Source: Thuidium tamariscinum (lineage: Eukaryota > Streptophyta > Bryopsida > Hypnales > Thuidiaceae). Taken from it: a stretch of DNA of 64,000 nt. The stretch's first letter is position 1, and the number at the start of each line of letters is the position of its first letter. The stretch spans positions 8,370,001 through 8,434,000 of the forward strand of contig OX344752.2 in the NCBI GenBank assembly GCA_947034885.2, read 5' to 3'. The translations under genes were made by a program, and so were the position numbers. This document shows, one piece after another, positions 1 through 11,395 of this stretch. Below the pieces are notes generated by a model. That model saw only the letters and a program-made list of their open reading frames with translations. It was not told the origin of the DNA and did not search any database.

Positions 1-1145
1 ACTAGAAACAAACTTTTGCCTAGGAGCACCACTCATATCGACATCCATTTTCACCATGAGAGTGATATACTCTTCCATTACCCATAGTGCCAGACTTCAC
101 ATGGAGATCCACCGTAAGTCAACGTTTTGCAACATCTTATTTGCCTTAGTTTCCATGAGATTAGCAAGTCTGACAAGTACAACATGATGCTTGTTACTAC
201 GATAGAAATATGAGTAAATGGATTGGAAGAACCCTTCTAGCCGAAAGATCATGGGGGATTTTGTGAGAGTCTCCACAATCAAGTTGAACCTATGACTCAC
301 ACAATTGGCTCCCAATACGAAGGGAGCCCACTTTTCTCTGATTTGCATTGTCACTCTGATTTTGGCCCCCTGAAACGTACTGACCCCATCCGCCCCAAAC
401 ACACAAGCTTACTAGCAACCTCTACACAAGAAAAACCACCCTCATTCATCAAAGCCTATATGATTACACTCGTTAGATGGTCAGCCGTGCCACTTTCAAC
501 AAGACAAGACAAGTGAAGCAAATGTGGCTTCTTTTCCCAACCTTGCATAGCATACACATGCACAACAACCCAACAAGTATTATCCACGGCTGTAACCTCA
601 TCAACGCTGATTGAAATGATCCTTGCCTTCTATACAATTCCCTTTAAAGCAGTTAGAACCACATGATGCACATGCTTGCTCATCTTCCAGTCAGTACTGT
701 CAAACCAATGCTTCCTAGGAAAAAAATTCACCTTCAAGTGTTTAAGCAAGAACTGTTGCCTTTCACAATTGCACATGGGACGTCTATGCCTGAGAATCTG
801 GAAGAGGGTGGAAAACTACATTCCCTCCCGTTTGAACTCATTATTCAAGCCCACATGCAGCTGCTCCGCCACAGTGCCGCCATGCTACTGGCCAGCCCAG
901 AGTTTGCAAAATTTTGCATGCTTGCAATCGACCTTTCAGAAGACATCGCCCTTCTTCAAATGCGGCAAAGATACGCCGTCTTCTAAATATGTCCGTTTGC
1001 CTTTGTATTTCTTGAGGTTATCCAACTTCGGCACCAACATTTTCCTCCTCTTGGACATGGCTATACAACTCACACGAACAACACCAAACAAATTGCCATC
1101 ACAGTCAAACTCTCCTTCCATCCAAGGAAATCTACAAGCGCACAC
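1..1145 (-). pseudogene. hAT-like transposase remnant (ZNF862/DUF4371 type)
   Basis: The minus strand carries broken pieces of a protein resembling the hAT-derived ZNF862-like family common in plant genomes. In order from about 1145 down there is an N-terminal part with LVPKLDNLKKYKGKR, then a stretch with IISISVDEV and TCWVVVHVYAMQGW, then the best preserved piece (402 to 97) with GADGVSTFQGAK, ANCVSHRFNLIVETL and ILQNV-like MLQNVDLRWISM. Stops and frame changes interrupt it between about 290 and 940, and again after LRWISM, where the trail continues to the window edge (EYITLMVKMDVD). I infer a dead transposase that continues left of the window. The family call rests on motif order; there is no sign of an intact reading frame or of terminal repeats on this side. 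Confidence 0.7.
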
Positions 1146-1486
1146 TTCCTACCAACGTCTAGTAATGGTCGCTGTTGTAGTCTTCTTCTTCTTCTTCCTT
1201 GAATTGACATTAGCCCTCTATCTCCTCTTCTTTTTACCAATCACGCATTGCTCGTCATCTGATAAGTCTATCATAGAATGAGTACAACTAGAGGAGACTA
1301 CAATGTCTTCGGAAGGCAGATAGAGAAGATTCAGTTGAGAGAAAGATTGAGATAATTGCGTCTCTGAAATATGTGTAACCTCACACACACCCTTATCAAA
1401 CTCATGATTCGGTTTTTGGACCATATACTTTCCAATCCCATTGAAATTAAGACTGGATCCAAAACAATGAAAACGAAAGTTATCAG

Positions 1487-1682
1487 CACTATAAGAAACT
1501 CATGTTTTAGATGACGGATTTTAGGTGACATCTAATGTAGTAACTTGTGTTTTTATGTTAACAAAAATGTCCACCATAACATCAAGATGTTATGGCGGAC
1601 ATCATTGTTGACATAAAAACACAAGTTACTACATTAGATGTCACCTAAAATCCGTCATCTAAAACATGAATTTCTTATAGTG
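1487..1682. mobile_element. CACTA-type foldback MITE with 3-bp target duplication
   Basis: A 196-bp near-perfect palindrome begins CACTATAAGAAA and ends with its reverse complement TTTCTTATAGTG. The arms pair over almost their whole length, with the centre at about 1580-1590 (an inner hairpin around ATGTCC/GGACAT). It is bordered by CAG on both sides (1484-1486 and 1683-1685), which fits the 3-bp target duplication of CACTA (En/Spm) elements. It has no coding capacity and would need transposase from elsewhere, possibly a relative of the CACTA element at 36.6-41.3 kb. Confidence 0.85.
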
Positions 1683-2326
1683 CAGGTAACTTCAAGCGAG
1701 GAGCCATGGGTTCCGATTTCAAAACTACACCGTAACACTAAACTCAACCCTCCAACAAATTAGTAGAGAAGCAGAGAGAAGACCCAACGTAAAAGCACTT
1801 AAGGATTAAGCAACAACGTCAATAACCAAATTGCATCATGATTGATCACACAAATGCAAGTAGAAGCAAAGATTGTGGAGCTTAAACAATGGTGCAATGC
1901 AAAGAAACAACATGGTTAAAATTGACCACAGAGGTTTCCACTTCCCTACCAAAATAGCATTTCCAATTTGCGGCACCATTGCCCATTGGCAATCGTCCAA
2001 AGCACTGAGAGTTTGAAATTCCGAGAATCCAACAACTTCCTGCAGCCTACACATCTGCAATTTGCACCTGTGATCTGAAGTTCTGAACTTTGGAGAATGG
2101 AGTCGCTAGAGTACAATGAGCCCATTCAATCACAACCACCATTTTGGGTTTGAGTGAATGCAATACACCTTCTTGACTTGATATAAGCCTCTTAAAGGTA
2201 GTTCTTTAGGAGCTTATCATGGAAGATTTGTTTGTCATAGTCAAACTTTCCTAATTATGTTTACAATATGGTAGGAGAATTGACAAATTTGCACTCTATA
2301 GTTGAAAAGTAGTAGTTTGTACACCT
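1683..2326. other. Intergenic, nothing recognised
   Basis: No convincing reading frame, RNA gene or repeat was seen here. Short open frames are unsupported. Confidence 0.5.
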
Positions 2327-2330
2327 TTAA

Positions 2331-3251
2331 CCCGTAAAGTTTTGAGACCATTTTTTTCCATTAAAAAACACTCAAAATTGTCTTTTCTATTGCAAAGAGC
2401 AAAAAACTTTAAAAATTGTATTTTTTTTTCATACTTTTCCAAAATATCTTGTACTAAAAATGTGTGGAAGAAATTTCAAGAACTTTGATCTTGTAGATTG
2501 CAAGATATTTGCATTTAAAGTGAAGAAAACAAGTATTTAAAAACCTTGTTCAACTAGATTTTTTGGCTTCAAGTCTTCTTAACTTAAAATTTTTGCTCTA
2601 CTAATTTTGATTTTTTAATTTTTATATTTAATAATTGAATTGAAAATATAGGATAAAAATTTCAAATAAAATACCCTTCATTTTCATTCATAAAAAAATT
2701 GTTAAGTAGAAGGAGGTTTAGATTGAAGGAAAAACTAAACCATTAATAGCTTTAAGATGGAATCAAAACATAAAAATCCCAATAGTGAGATTATTCTATA
2801 AAAAAACCTTATCCAATCTCACATTTTTATTGAAAAATATTAAAAATTACATTCAAAAATTAATTGCATAAGTTATTTCTTCAAGAAGATGTGTACATTG
2901 ACCAAAATAAAGATTGTTCATACCCTTTTCATCACTATCCAAATAAAATGAATCAAAGCTTCAGATTTAGACAAAAATATAATCTTTGAGAAAAAAAATT
3001 ATAATTTAAGAAAATCATTTTTTTGTGTGATTTTTTTAGCTATCCCTCAAGTTGTTTTTTGGACTTAAGGTGACATAACTTTTGCTTCTAGGCACCAATT
3101 GAAAAAAAATTATATTCTCTAAAAGCTAATCTAATTTTCCTACAAAAATTCTTTTTAAAAAATTATGTCAATAATTCAAGTCACACAAGCCCATCCAAAA
3201 TCCCAAAAATTCCATGTCGGGACTTTGGGACTTTAGGTCTTTAGGACTTTA
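2331..3251 (-). mobile_element. Decayed TTAA-flanked element, related to the one at 27.8 kb
   Basis: The left end reads TTAA followed by CCCGTAAAG, and the right end reads CTTTAGGG followed by ATAA, a degenerate form of the CCCCTAAA...TTTAGGGG termini seen at 27,805-28,748. The interior matches that element in reverse: the stretch around 2455-2515 (AGATTGCAAGATAT) is the reverse complement of the stretch around 28,560-28,610, and ATCAAAGCTTC near 2950 matches GAAGCTTTGAAT near 28,095. The total length of about 920 bp is close to the 944 bp of the better copy. There is no coding capacity. The boundaries are approximate on the right. Confidence 0.55.
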
Positions 3252-4493
3252 GGGATAAGGATTTATGTAGAACAATACAATCTTCTTGCTAACATAAAAA
3301 AAATAGATACTTATGTCTATTAAATTACAAATAGTGGAAGTGTTTGAATATTGAAAAATAATCTCACACTATTCGATTGTATTTGGATGAATGCAATCTA
3401 ATTAGTGTAAAAACTTGGATAAATTTTGAATGATTGTAATAAAAATGAGTAGAAATTAGGTGAGAGTACATCAAAGTTTGATGACAATCACAATTATATT
3501 TGATACAGAATGAAAATACCATAAACCACACTTTATTAATATTATTTAAATATAATAAACATCCATGTTAAAGCATTGCAAATAATTTGCATAATTCCAA
3601 ATTTATTATAGTATAGCATTATTTCACTAAGGTATATCAATTTAATTAAATAGTAAAGAGGACCATTTCAAGTAAGTACTTGAATGTCCATTTTGTGTGC
3701 ATTGTCTTTTGAGTGGATAGGGATAGTGAGAAGAATATCTACTCAAGAGACTTTTTAAGCAATTAAGATATTTTAATTAAATTATTTTAGTTAATCCCTA
3801 AACATCTGGACTCATCTTTAGAATTGATGACTTTGGAAAAATCACTGTAAAGTACTATTTGGAAGAATATTTTGGAATTGAGATGCAAATAAAAATTGTA
3901 GAGTTAAGTTTTTGATTCTATTTATATAGTTAGATTCACCAATGCTATCACCAATATTTTTCTAAAAGAATTGAAAGAAAAAATTTAAAAATTCTTCTAA
4001 ATTGAATTACAAGCAAAATTTTGTCACTTTTTTGAGTAAATTTTGTTGGAATGGATTTGAAATGAGGTTTTCTTAACACGGTGATTTTAAGAAAATATTG
4101 TATTCTTTGATTCTCTGACCTCATTTTTGCAATTCCAAGTTTGAACTATAATCAATGCAAGTCAACCACTTGACATAATTGTGCATTTGTAATTTTAGAA
4201 AAATATGTACTCTAGTTACACCAAATCCAACTCTTGAATAAGACAACAACTTCATAAAATATTTTTAAAAGTTAGAATGACTTCCATCCAAGCTATAATG
4301 AGAAAGACATTTGGTTTTCAATCTAAACATCATCCAAAAATTGGATGTTGGAGTGCTTAAGGGTTAACAACCCCCTACCCCCCTTTTGTAAGTTTCTTGC
4401 AATATTGTGATGCCCAAACAATACGAATTAAGTAATATGGTTTTCATATGATTGTATGTATTTGGTCTTGGTTTTTTATCCATAACTGTTTTC

Positions 4494-4535
<42 letters not shown>

Positions 4536-5663
4536 CATCACCATATATGTAGCCATATCTATCCCTGTATCCATATTTTCCATATGTACTTATCATGTAA
4601 CTCAAAGTATACCGATTGACAGAGATCAATGGTTGTCCACATCCCACCACTGCCCACATCAATGGCTGTTGTTTTTCCTCCCTTGCAAGCAGGGTTATCT
4701 TTTAGGCATTTAAATGCCCAATTTCTTCAAAAAAAAATAGGTAGCTTCAAGCCTATAGAAAAAAATTGAGGATAAAAGTGTTAAAAAATGCCAGACTAAA
4801 ATTTCAGCCCTCTACACCGTTGCCAAAATGCTTCTAAAACCTCATTTTATCTGTCATGCAATGCCTATATATATATATATATATATAATTGCATACAGAA
4901 ATTACATATTCAAAATTGTATACTCAAAATTGGCCTCCTCCCCCCAAATTAAGGAGCCACCCAACTCAAAAACTTCTTGAAAGGAAGGCCACATAACCAT
5001 TTATCTGAAAACAAAAACCCTGCTTGTGAGATCACCAACACGGAAGAGGGGTCGAACACAATCAAAGGCTCCACTTATTATGGGAGGGATTTTCACAGGG
5101 GTGGTGGCATCTTTTCATGAGATAGTAGTAGTGCTCCTTGTATGAAATTAATTAACTCCATGATTCAGGTACATGTATCTTCCCTTGTTTGCGGCAGTTT
5201 TTGTTTTGTTTTTTTCCAAACAAATGATGTTTGCAGCAGTTTCAACGTCCAAAGAAAAGGAGCCGGTTTTGAGAATAATTGGTTATGTTTTGTCAATCCC
5301 AAGTAAGTTAAGCTTACCCTCCATCCGCATTGTTGTTATTCTCCAAATGCAAACAAGCCCCCGTGAACTGAATCCCAATCATGGTTTGATCATGCCAAAT
5401 TGTACAATTTCCTGACTGGGTTCCGTTCCAGCAATTATACATCTGAACTTCGGAAGAGGTCACTCAGGCCTTTTGTAATAAGTTCCACAGCCAGGAAAAT
5501 GAAGTCCACTGATCCAACTGTTAACTAAAAAGTTGGCAGGCCAGAAACCTCTCCGAAAAGCAGTTCCACTCTTTAGTCAGTTGTATGATTGATTGCAGGG
5601 AACTGACCCATGAGTCCAAACCCACCCACCCAGTCAAAAAACTGAGGAGTCAAATTTCACTCC
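3252..5663. other. AT-rich intergenic with two (TA)n microsatellites
   Basis: No gene is supported. Two pure TA runs are present at 4498-4532 and 4866-4887. The 80-codon open frame at 5173-5415 has a hydrophobic start but no motif I recognise, and I do not call it a gene. Confidence 0.5.
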
Positions 5664-5994
5664 ATAAGAGGAATTCTGGGCTCTCAGAAGACCGTTTCAG
5701 GGGTGTTCTCTGAAACTGTTCCCACTGCTGCAGACCTGTTCTCTGTTGGTCTGAATTTTTGAATTTTGAAAAATTAAAAATTAAAAAACTTTTTTCCAAA
5801 AAATTCAGAATGTATTAAAAAGAAAAAAAATGATTTCAAAAAAATATTTTAAAAATATTAATAATTAATTAAAATTAATAAATAATTAGTATATTCTGAT
5901 GTGGTAGTCACTCGACCACATCAACATCGCATTCCTAGCATTCCTTGCGTTTGGGAACTTGCAGTCTTATAAACCAGCTAGAAATCCTCTTATA
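5664..5994. mobile_element. MITE with internal hairpins, family M1 (divergent member)
   Basis: Terminal inverted repeats ATAAGAGGAATTCTGG and its imperfect partner (CCAGCTAGAAATCCTCTTAT) bound an AT-rich core. Inside are the two hairpins that define family M1 in this window: one with CCGTTTCAGG..GAAACTG near the left end, and one with GATGTGGT..ACCACATC near the right end. Its outer ends differ from the CATTAGAAGAAAT ends of the other members. Confidence 0.6.
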
Positions 5995-6057
5995 AACCTC
6001 TAACTAAAGGTACAAGGCTCAAGAATAGTTCAAAGATTGAAACCACCTACCTTCTCA

Positions 6058-6330
6058 AATGTACATTGTTTGTATATGATGCTTTTCATCTTTATAGGAA
6101 TGTATAAACAATGTACATTTGAAGAGGTGGGTGGTTCTAGAGTGAATGTCATTTTGACTTCAGAAATTTATAACTAATTCTACAAAGCTCATAAAAAAAA
6201 TGAGACAACTTGGGTTAGGTGCCAATTCCACTTGACTTTCAAGGGAAATTTATTGAAAATGTATCAAGAAGTTTTAACTCCTCCAAATTCAATTTCAGTT
6301 GTTGGATGAGTGCTTTATGAATGTCCTGTC
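6058..6330 (+). repeat. Dispersed repeat family R3, with a short hairpin
   Basis: The segment shares an ordered run of words with copies at about 11.05-11.39 (reverse), 29.96-30.27, 45.56-46.09 and 61.34-61.64 kb: GTACATTT, then AACTAATTC, then TGTCAATTCCATTT-like and CAAGAAGTTTTAACTCC. At 6058-6121 the arms AAATGTACATTGTTT and AAACAATGTACATTT form a perfect 15-bp stem. No coding capacity was seen. Confidence 0.6.
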
Positions 6331-7327
6331 TAAAAGTCACCAAAGCCAACACTGATTACTTCTGAATCCCTAAAGAAAGGAGGCTTGAGACTTGAGAGAG
6401 GGCTTGTAAGGTAACAAAGTTAAAAACACCCAGAACCATCAAAATAAGGAATTCAATATAGTTGGAGGCAACAATGTCAGTAGGTGAGCATAGAAATTAG
6501 ATGATTCTGGAATCTAGGCATAATATTATTAACCTTCACCGGGGGCCCCTTTGCTCTCTAAAGATTTGGACCCCTTAAGTGAATCACGACATCCACACCC
6601 TAATACAAACTTGTACCAACCAATGAGATGATCAATATTATAACAGAATCCCCTCCAAAGGTGTCTAAGGGAGGATTATACCTCCACTTAGGGGAGGTAT
6701 AATACTTAGCTAACAATGATATGGGTATAACTAGTTACTCTAGTACCATTGATGGTGCTTATAACATAAGCATCCTATAATCATTGAAGGTTTTTATAAT
6801 GAAGACACCTATAATATATTAGGTATTTAGACTTCTAAGCTCATGTGTTTATGATCCTAGGCTCACATAATAGCACCTCTACAGTTGGAGGTGCCTTTTT
6901 CAAGAAACAAAGAAACAAACATTCTTATAGGACTAGCAAATGAAAATCATGAATTAAAAAAAAAAAAAAAGCTATAGGATTTTAGATGAGGCATGTAATT
7001 AATTGCTATGAATTTTCAAAGTAGAAGTTTTCAAGGTCTTTGAGGTAGACACATAGCATTGTCATAAAATTGAAATTTAAAGAATCAACATGCAGTCAAA
7101 AAATCACAATTAAGTAAGAGAATGTTTTAGAAGACACTATCAATGCAAGGTCTACTTGTTGGAAGTAAGTACATAGACATTTTCTATAGGTGCTAATATA
7201 TGAGCCTAGAATCATATGTACATGAGTTTAGGAATCTAAATACCTATATTATAGTTGTCTATATTATTAAAACCTTCTCTAATTATAATGTATCCATCTT
7301 ATGGATATTTAAATACCAAAGGTGTTT
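6331..7327. other. Intergenic, nothing recognised
   Basis: AT-rich with short repeated words (TATAAT, ATAGGTG) around 6650-6900 but no gene, RNA or bounded repeat that I can support. Confidence 0.45.
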
Positions 7328-8379
7328 GGGTGATTGCACGAAACACCTGGCAGTTTGGTTGCGTTCTGATTTTGGAGCGCTATAACTTTTGATGTATGAA
7401 TCCAATGCCAAAACCAAAACAAAATTTCTAAAGATCTTGACAAAAATTCTATTCCTTATTTTTTAGAAATTTTAAAAAGTTATTTTATATTTAAAAGTTA
7501 ATTTTGTTAATTTGTCAAACTTTGACATAGTGGGGTTTTTAGTACTATTGAGAGGTTAAAATTAATTTATTTTGGCTGAAATTTCTACGGTATATTCTCT
7601 TAGTGGTATACATGTTCCTACTAAAGTAAATCTAAAAATACATTATTTTATATCCTCCACATTTGTGCAAACAGGCCTTCTTTGCACGTGCAATTCCAAA
7701 CATTAGAAATAGTTTTGACCTCAGTTTTTTAGTCAAATAGCATCAACAAAAAGTCTTCCCAAATAGATAATTTTTACTTTAGTTGAAATTTTTTTTTCTA
7801 TTTTCTACAAATTAAAACGTTGAAGCATGTATTTTCTAGAACAAAACTCTATGTCCAAAAAATGTCCTAGAAAATACATGCTTTAATGTTTTAATTTGTA
7901 GAAAATAGAAAAAAAAAATTTCAATAAAAGTAAAAATTATAAATTTGGAAAGACTTTTTGGTGATGCTATTTAACTAAAAAAATGAGGTCAAAACTATTT
8001 CTAATGTTTGGAATTGCACGCGCAAAAAAGGCCTGTTTGCATGAATATGGAGGATATAAAATAATGTATTTTTAGATTTACTTTGGTAGGAACATGTATA
8101 CCTACTAAGAAAATATACCATAGAAATTTCAGCCAAAATAAATTAATTTTAACCTCTCAATAGTACTAAAAGCCCCACTATGTCAAAGCTTGACAAATTA
8201 ACAAAATTAACTTTTAAATATAAAATGATTTTTAAATTTAAAAAAAATAAGGAATAGAATTTTTGTCAAGATCTTTAGAAATATATTTTTTGGTTTTGGC
8301 ATTGGATTCATACATCAAAAGTTATAGCGCTCCAAAATCAAAACGCAACCAAACTGCCAGGTGTTTTGTGCAATCACCC
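7328..8379. mobile_element. 1.05-kb foldback (palindromic) element
   Basis: Two arms of roughly 510 bp are near-perfect reverse complements across their whole length. They begin GGGTGATTGCACGAAACACC at 7328 and end in the matching GCAATCACCC at 8379, with a loop of about 25 nt near 7840-7866. Differences between the arms are scattered single bases and small indels. Four bases (GTTT) are shared by both outer flanks and might be a target duplication. No coding capacity is seen. It could be a large MITE or Foldback-type element of the hAT or Mutator kind; I cannot assign the superfamily. Confidence 0.85.
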
Positions 8380-10154
8380 GTTTATATTATAATCCACTTC
8401 AATGGTTATAGGATACCCACTTATATCTAGGTTCAAGGATCATGTGGGATGAATGTAAAAAACACTTGTACTATTTTGCATCACACGACATGTGTTGATA
8501 TTTGTTTTGGCCATAGCTTTTGTATTTTGACTCAAAATGATTCAAGATTTATAGGAAAGATATTCATGACTATTATAAATCTTTCCTAATTTTTTTGTAA
8601 TTTTAAAAAATAACTAACTATTTAAAAATGGTCCCCAATTGAATGTCACACATGCCAATTTGGAGGGGTTTAGTACTATTTAGCACCTACAAAAACTAAT
8701 TTTGAGATAAAATTTTGAAGAAATGGTCTTCTAGTAGACTAGTGGCTAATGGACGAAGGAATTTTAAAAATAATTATTTTCGTTTGGTGTAGAAGTCCAC
8801 AAAGTGAGCCTCTTTCTACATGCATTTTGAAATATGTAAAAAATGATTTTGGTGAGTTCTTTGGTAAATGACCATCTCTATAAAGTTGTTACAAATGGAC
8901 AAATTTTATTTTATTTTTAAAAAAAAATCCTATTTTTTCCTAATTAAAACATCAAAATATATATTTTCTTCAAGTTTGGCACATTTCAAGTTCTCCTTCT
9001 TAGATATTTTTTTAACAAATTTCCTTTGGTAGTTTTCTTCATTTTAAAGGTATATACATTAGTGATATTTTTTAAATTAAAAAAAATTATTTTTCTAATT
9101 TTAAAGTACTTCCAAAAAAATCATGCAAACACAACAAATAGTACAAGTGCTTCTTGCATTAATCCTATGCTTGCATTTTTATACTTACATCCTAGCCGGG
9201 ATTGTTGGGATGTCTTCTTTGGCTTTAATTTCATATTTTGTGTGTAGTTTGATGAGTTGTCTATCCATTGCAAATTTTTTTTGCTACAAAAGCCAAAAGA
9301 GGCTTGAGGGAGTGAGAGCCACTTTACAATAAAAAACCAAATAGAACTAATGGTTATAATCAAGGAAAATGGACAGAACAATATAATTCCAATGGCCATT
9401 ACCTTTGTGACAAAAAAGAATTGTATGGAAAGCACCTTTGAGCTCAACTAAAGACTCATGGGTCCTAACAATAGCATGTATGTGATGCTAGACAACTATA
9501 CGAGTATACGTGCATGAAGCATAGTACAAATTTTTTTTGGTGTAGACAAAAACTTTGCTTTGGGTGATTTTTCAAAGTCAAACACTTCAAATTAAAAAAT
9601 GTTCATTTTGGAAAGAAACCTAGACAATCAAAGGCCATCCTAAGAAAAAAAATCCTATAGGCTGCAAGTGTCCAAGGGATTGATTAATTGGGGACATGAG
9701 GTGAATGGGCAAAATCAAATCAAAATGTTTTTTTATGTACCTCATTTGATTACAAGGTTCTAAAAACAATCTTCCATTGTTCAAATCCTTGTGAAAATTA
9801 GCATGCATGTTCACAATTACCCTATGCAAAATTCAAAATTAGCATAAAAGAAGTCATTTTTGTAAATAAGTGCCACATGTCATCTTGTGAATGGCTTAAA
9901 TTAACATGAACTTGTAAGAATTTCTTGAGAGCCAAATTAGACCTTTACATTCAATATTCATATTTGCATTTAGTCAATAATGAAATTTTTTTTTGGTGAA
10001 AATAAGATATGAGCCCTTGAAATCGTTTTACATCATTGAAAAACAATTTTTTTTCAAGAAATGAACTTTGATTGATGCTATTTCAAAATCCATATGATTA
10101 AAGTTTTTGAATTTTTTTTGAAAATTAGAGGGTAGATTACTTTGATAGTGATGA
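8380..10154. other. AT-rich intergenic, nothing recognised
   Basis: Only short frames occur, including overlapping ones on both strands at 9121-9447, and none has recognisable motifs. Long A and T runs suggest old transposon debris. Confidence 0.45.
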
Positions 10155-10500
10155 CATTAGATGGTTTTTGAGACTTTTAGAATACTAGTTGTCAATTTCA
10201 AATTGTAGGAATTTTGTGGAAGCTTCGTGAATTCTTCCACATAAACAATTTGATGTGGTTGAGTGATTGCTATATTTGATAATATTAATTTGTTTTAAAT
10301 TTAAATTTTTTTTAATGAATTATTTAATATTTCTAAATTTTTAATGAAAAATAAATATTTAAATATTTTGTTATTTTTATAACACTTTTAAATTTTTCTT
10401 AATTTTCTTAAAATTAAATGTTATGATCAATAGAAGCTAGTTCACAACGTAGGGAGCATTTAGGAGAACCTCCCTATAACTATCTTCCAAACATCTAATG
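10155..10500. mobile_element. MITE, family M1 (degenerate member)
   Basis: It starts CATTAGATGGTTTTTGAGA and ends with TTCCAAACATCTAATG, imperfect inverted repeats of the M1 type. Inside is the GATGTGGT motif of one M1 hairpin and an AT-rich core. The arms are more diverged than in the copies at 21-34 kb. Confidence 0.5.
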
Positions 10501-11044
10501 TGGCAAGATTTTGTAGTTAAAACTCTAAAAAAATAATTCTAAGAAAATCATGTAGTCATTTAAAAACGTCCAATTCAGAGGTGATTTGGGTGAAAATACC
10601 CCTTTAGATATTTGGGGGCAAAATTGACATTCTTTGCTAGATTTTGAAAAAGTTAGATTAGTATTGGTTTCTCAGCAATCTACAACTTTTGGACTTTAGG
10701 GTTGCTTAAAAATAACTAATATGCCTCATTCATGTTGTTGCCGGAATATAATAAAACAAGAATAAAAGTGATTTTCTAATTTATTAATTCATAAAGACTT
10801 CAAAATTCATTAACTTTCACTTTTGTGGATCTAAACGCCATGAAACAAGTGCATGCATGTGTTCTTGTAGAGAGTTTTTTGACAATATTAAGAATACAAC
10901 TAGAAGATGCATGGTTCTAGAGATCTCACTATTAGAAACAAAACCAAAATCTTACCTAACCAAACTAAACTATCAAAATGAAGATCTTGAATACAGTGGA
11001 GAAATTCAAGCCAATTTAAGGTGAGGATTGAGGATAATTATTTT

Positions 11045-11395
11045 GTAAGGTAGGAGGTCCTTAAATGGAACATCTAAAGGTTGGAATTGAATTTTGGGGA
11101 GGTGAAACATCTTGAAATATTTATTAGTAAATTTTCCTCAAAAGACATGTGGAATTGACATCTAACTTAAGTTCTTTCATATTCTTTGGAACTTGGAAGA
11201 ATTAGTTATAAAATTTTGAAGTTGAAGTGGTATAGGGATCTAAAATGAAGCACCTCCTGAAATGTACAGATTTTTTACATTGTTGAAGGCTATGAAAAAG
11301 TAGTATGTACAAATAGGGTACATTTAAGGAGATGCTCCATTTTGGAGCCCCCTCCGCTTTAGAACCTCCTACCTTAGGGCCAACTTCCATGTGAA
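11045..11395 (-). repeat. Dispersed repeat family R3, reverse orientation
   Basis: Read on the minus strand, this segment has the R3 word order: GGTAGGAGGTTCTAAAG, GTACATTTCAGGAGGTG, TAACTAATTC, TTAGATGTCAATTCCA and TTTCAAGATG. It is similar in length to the copies upstream of both HSPA12-like genes C and D. Confidence 0.6.
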
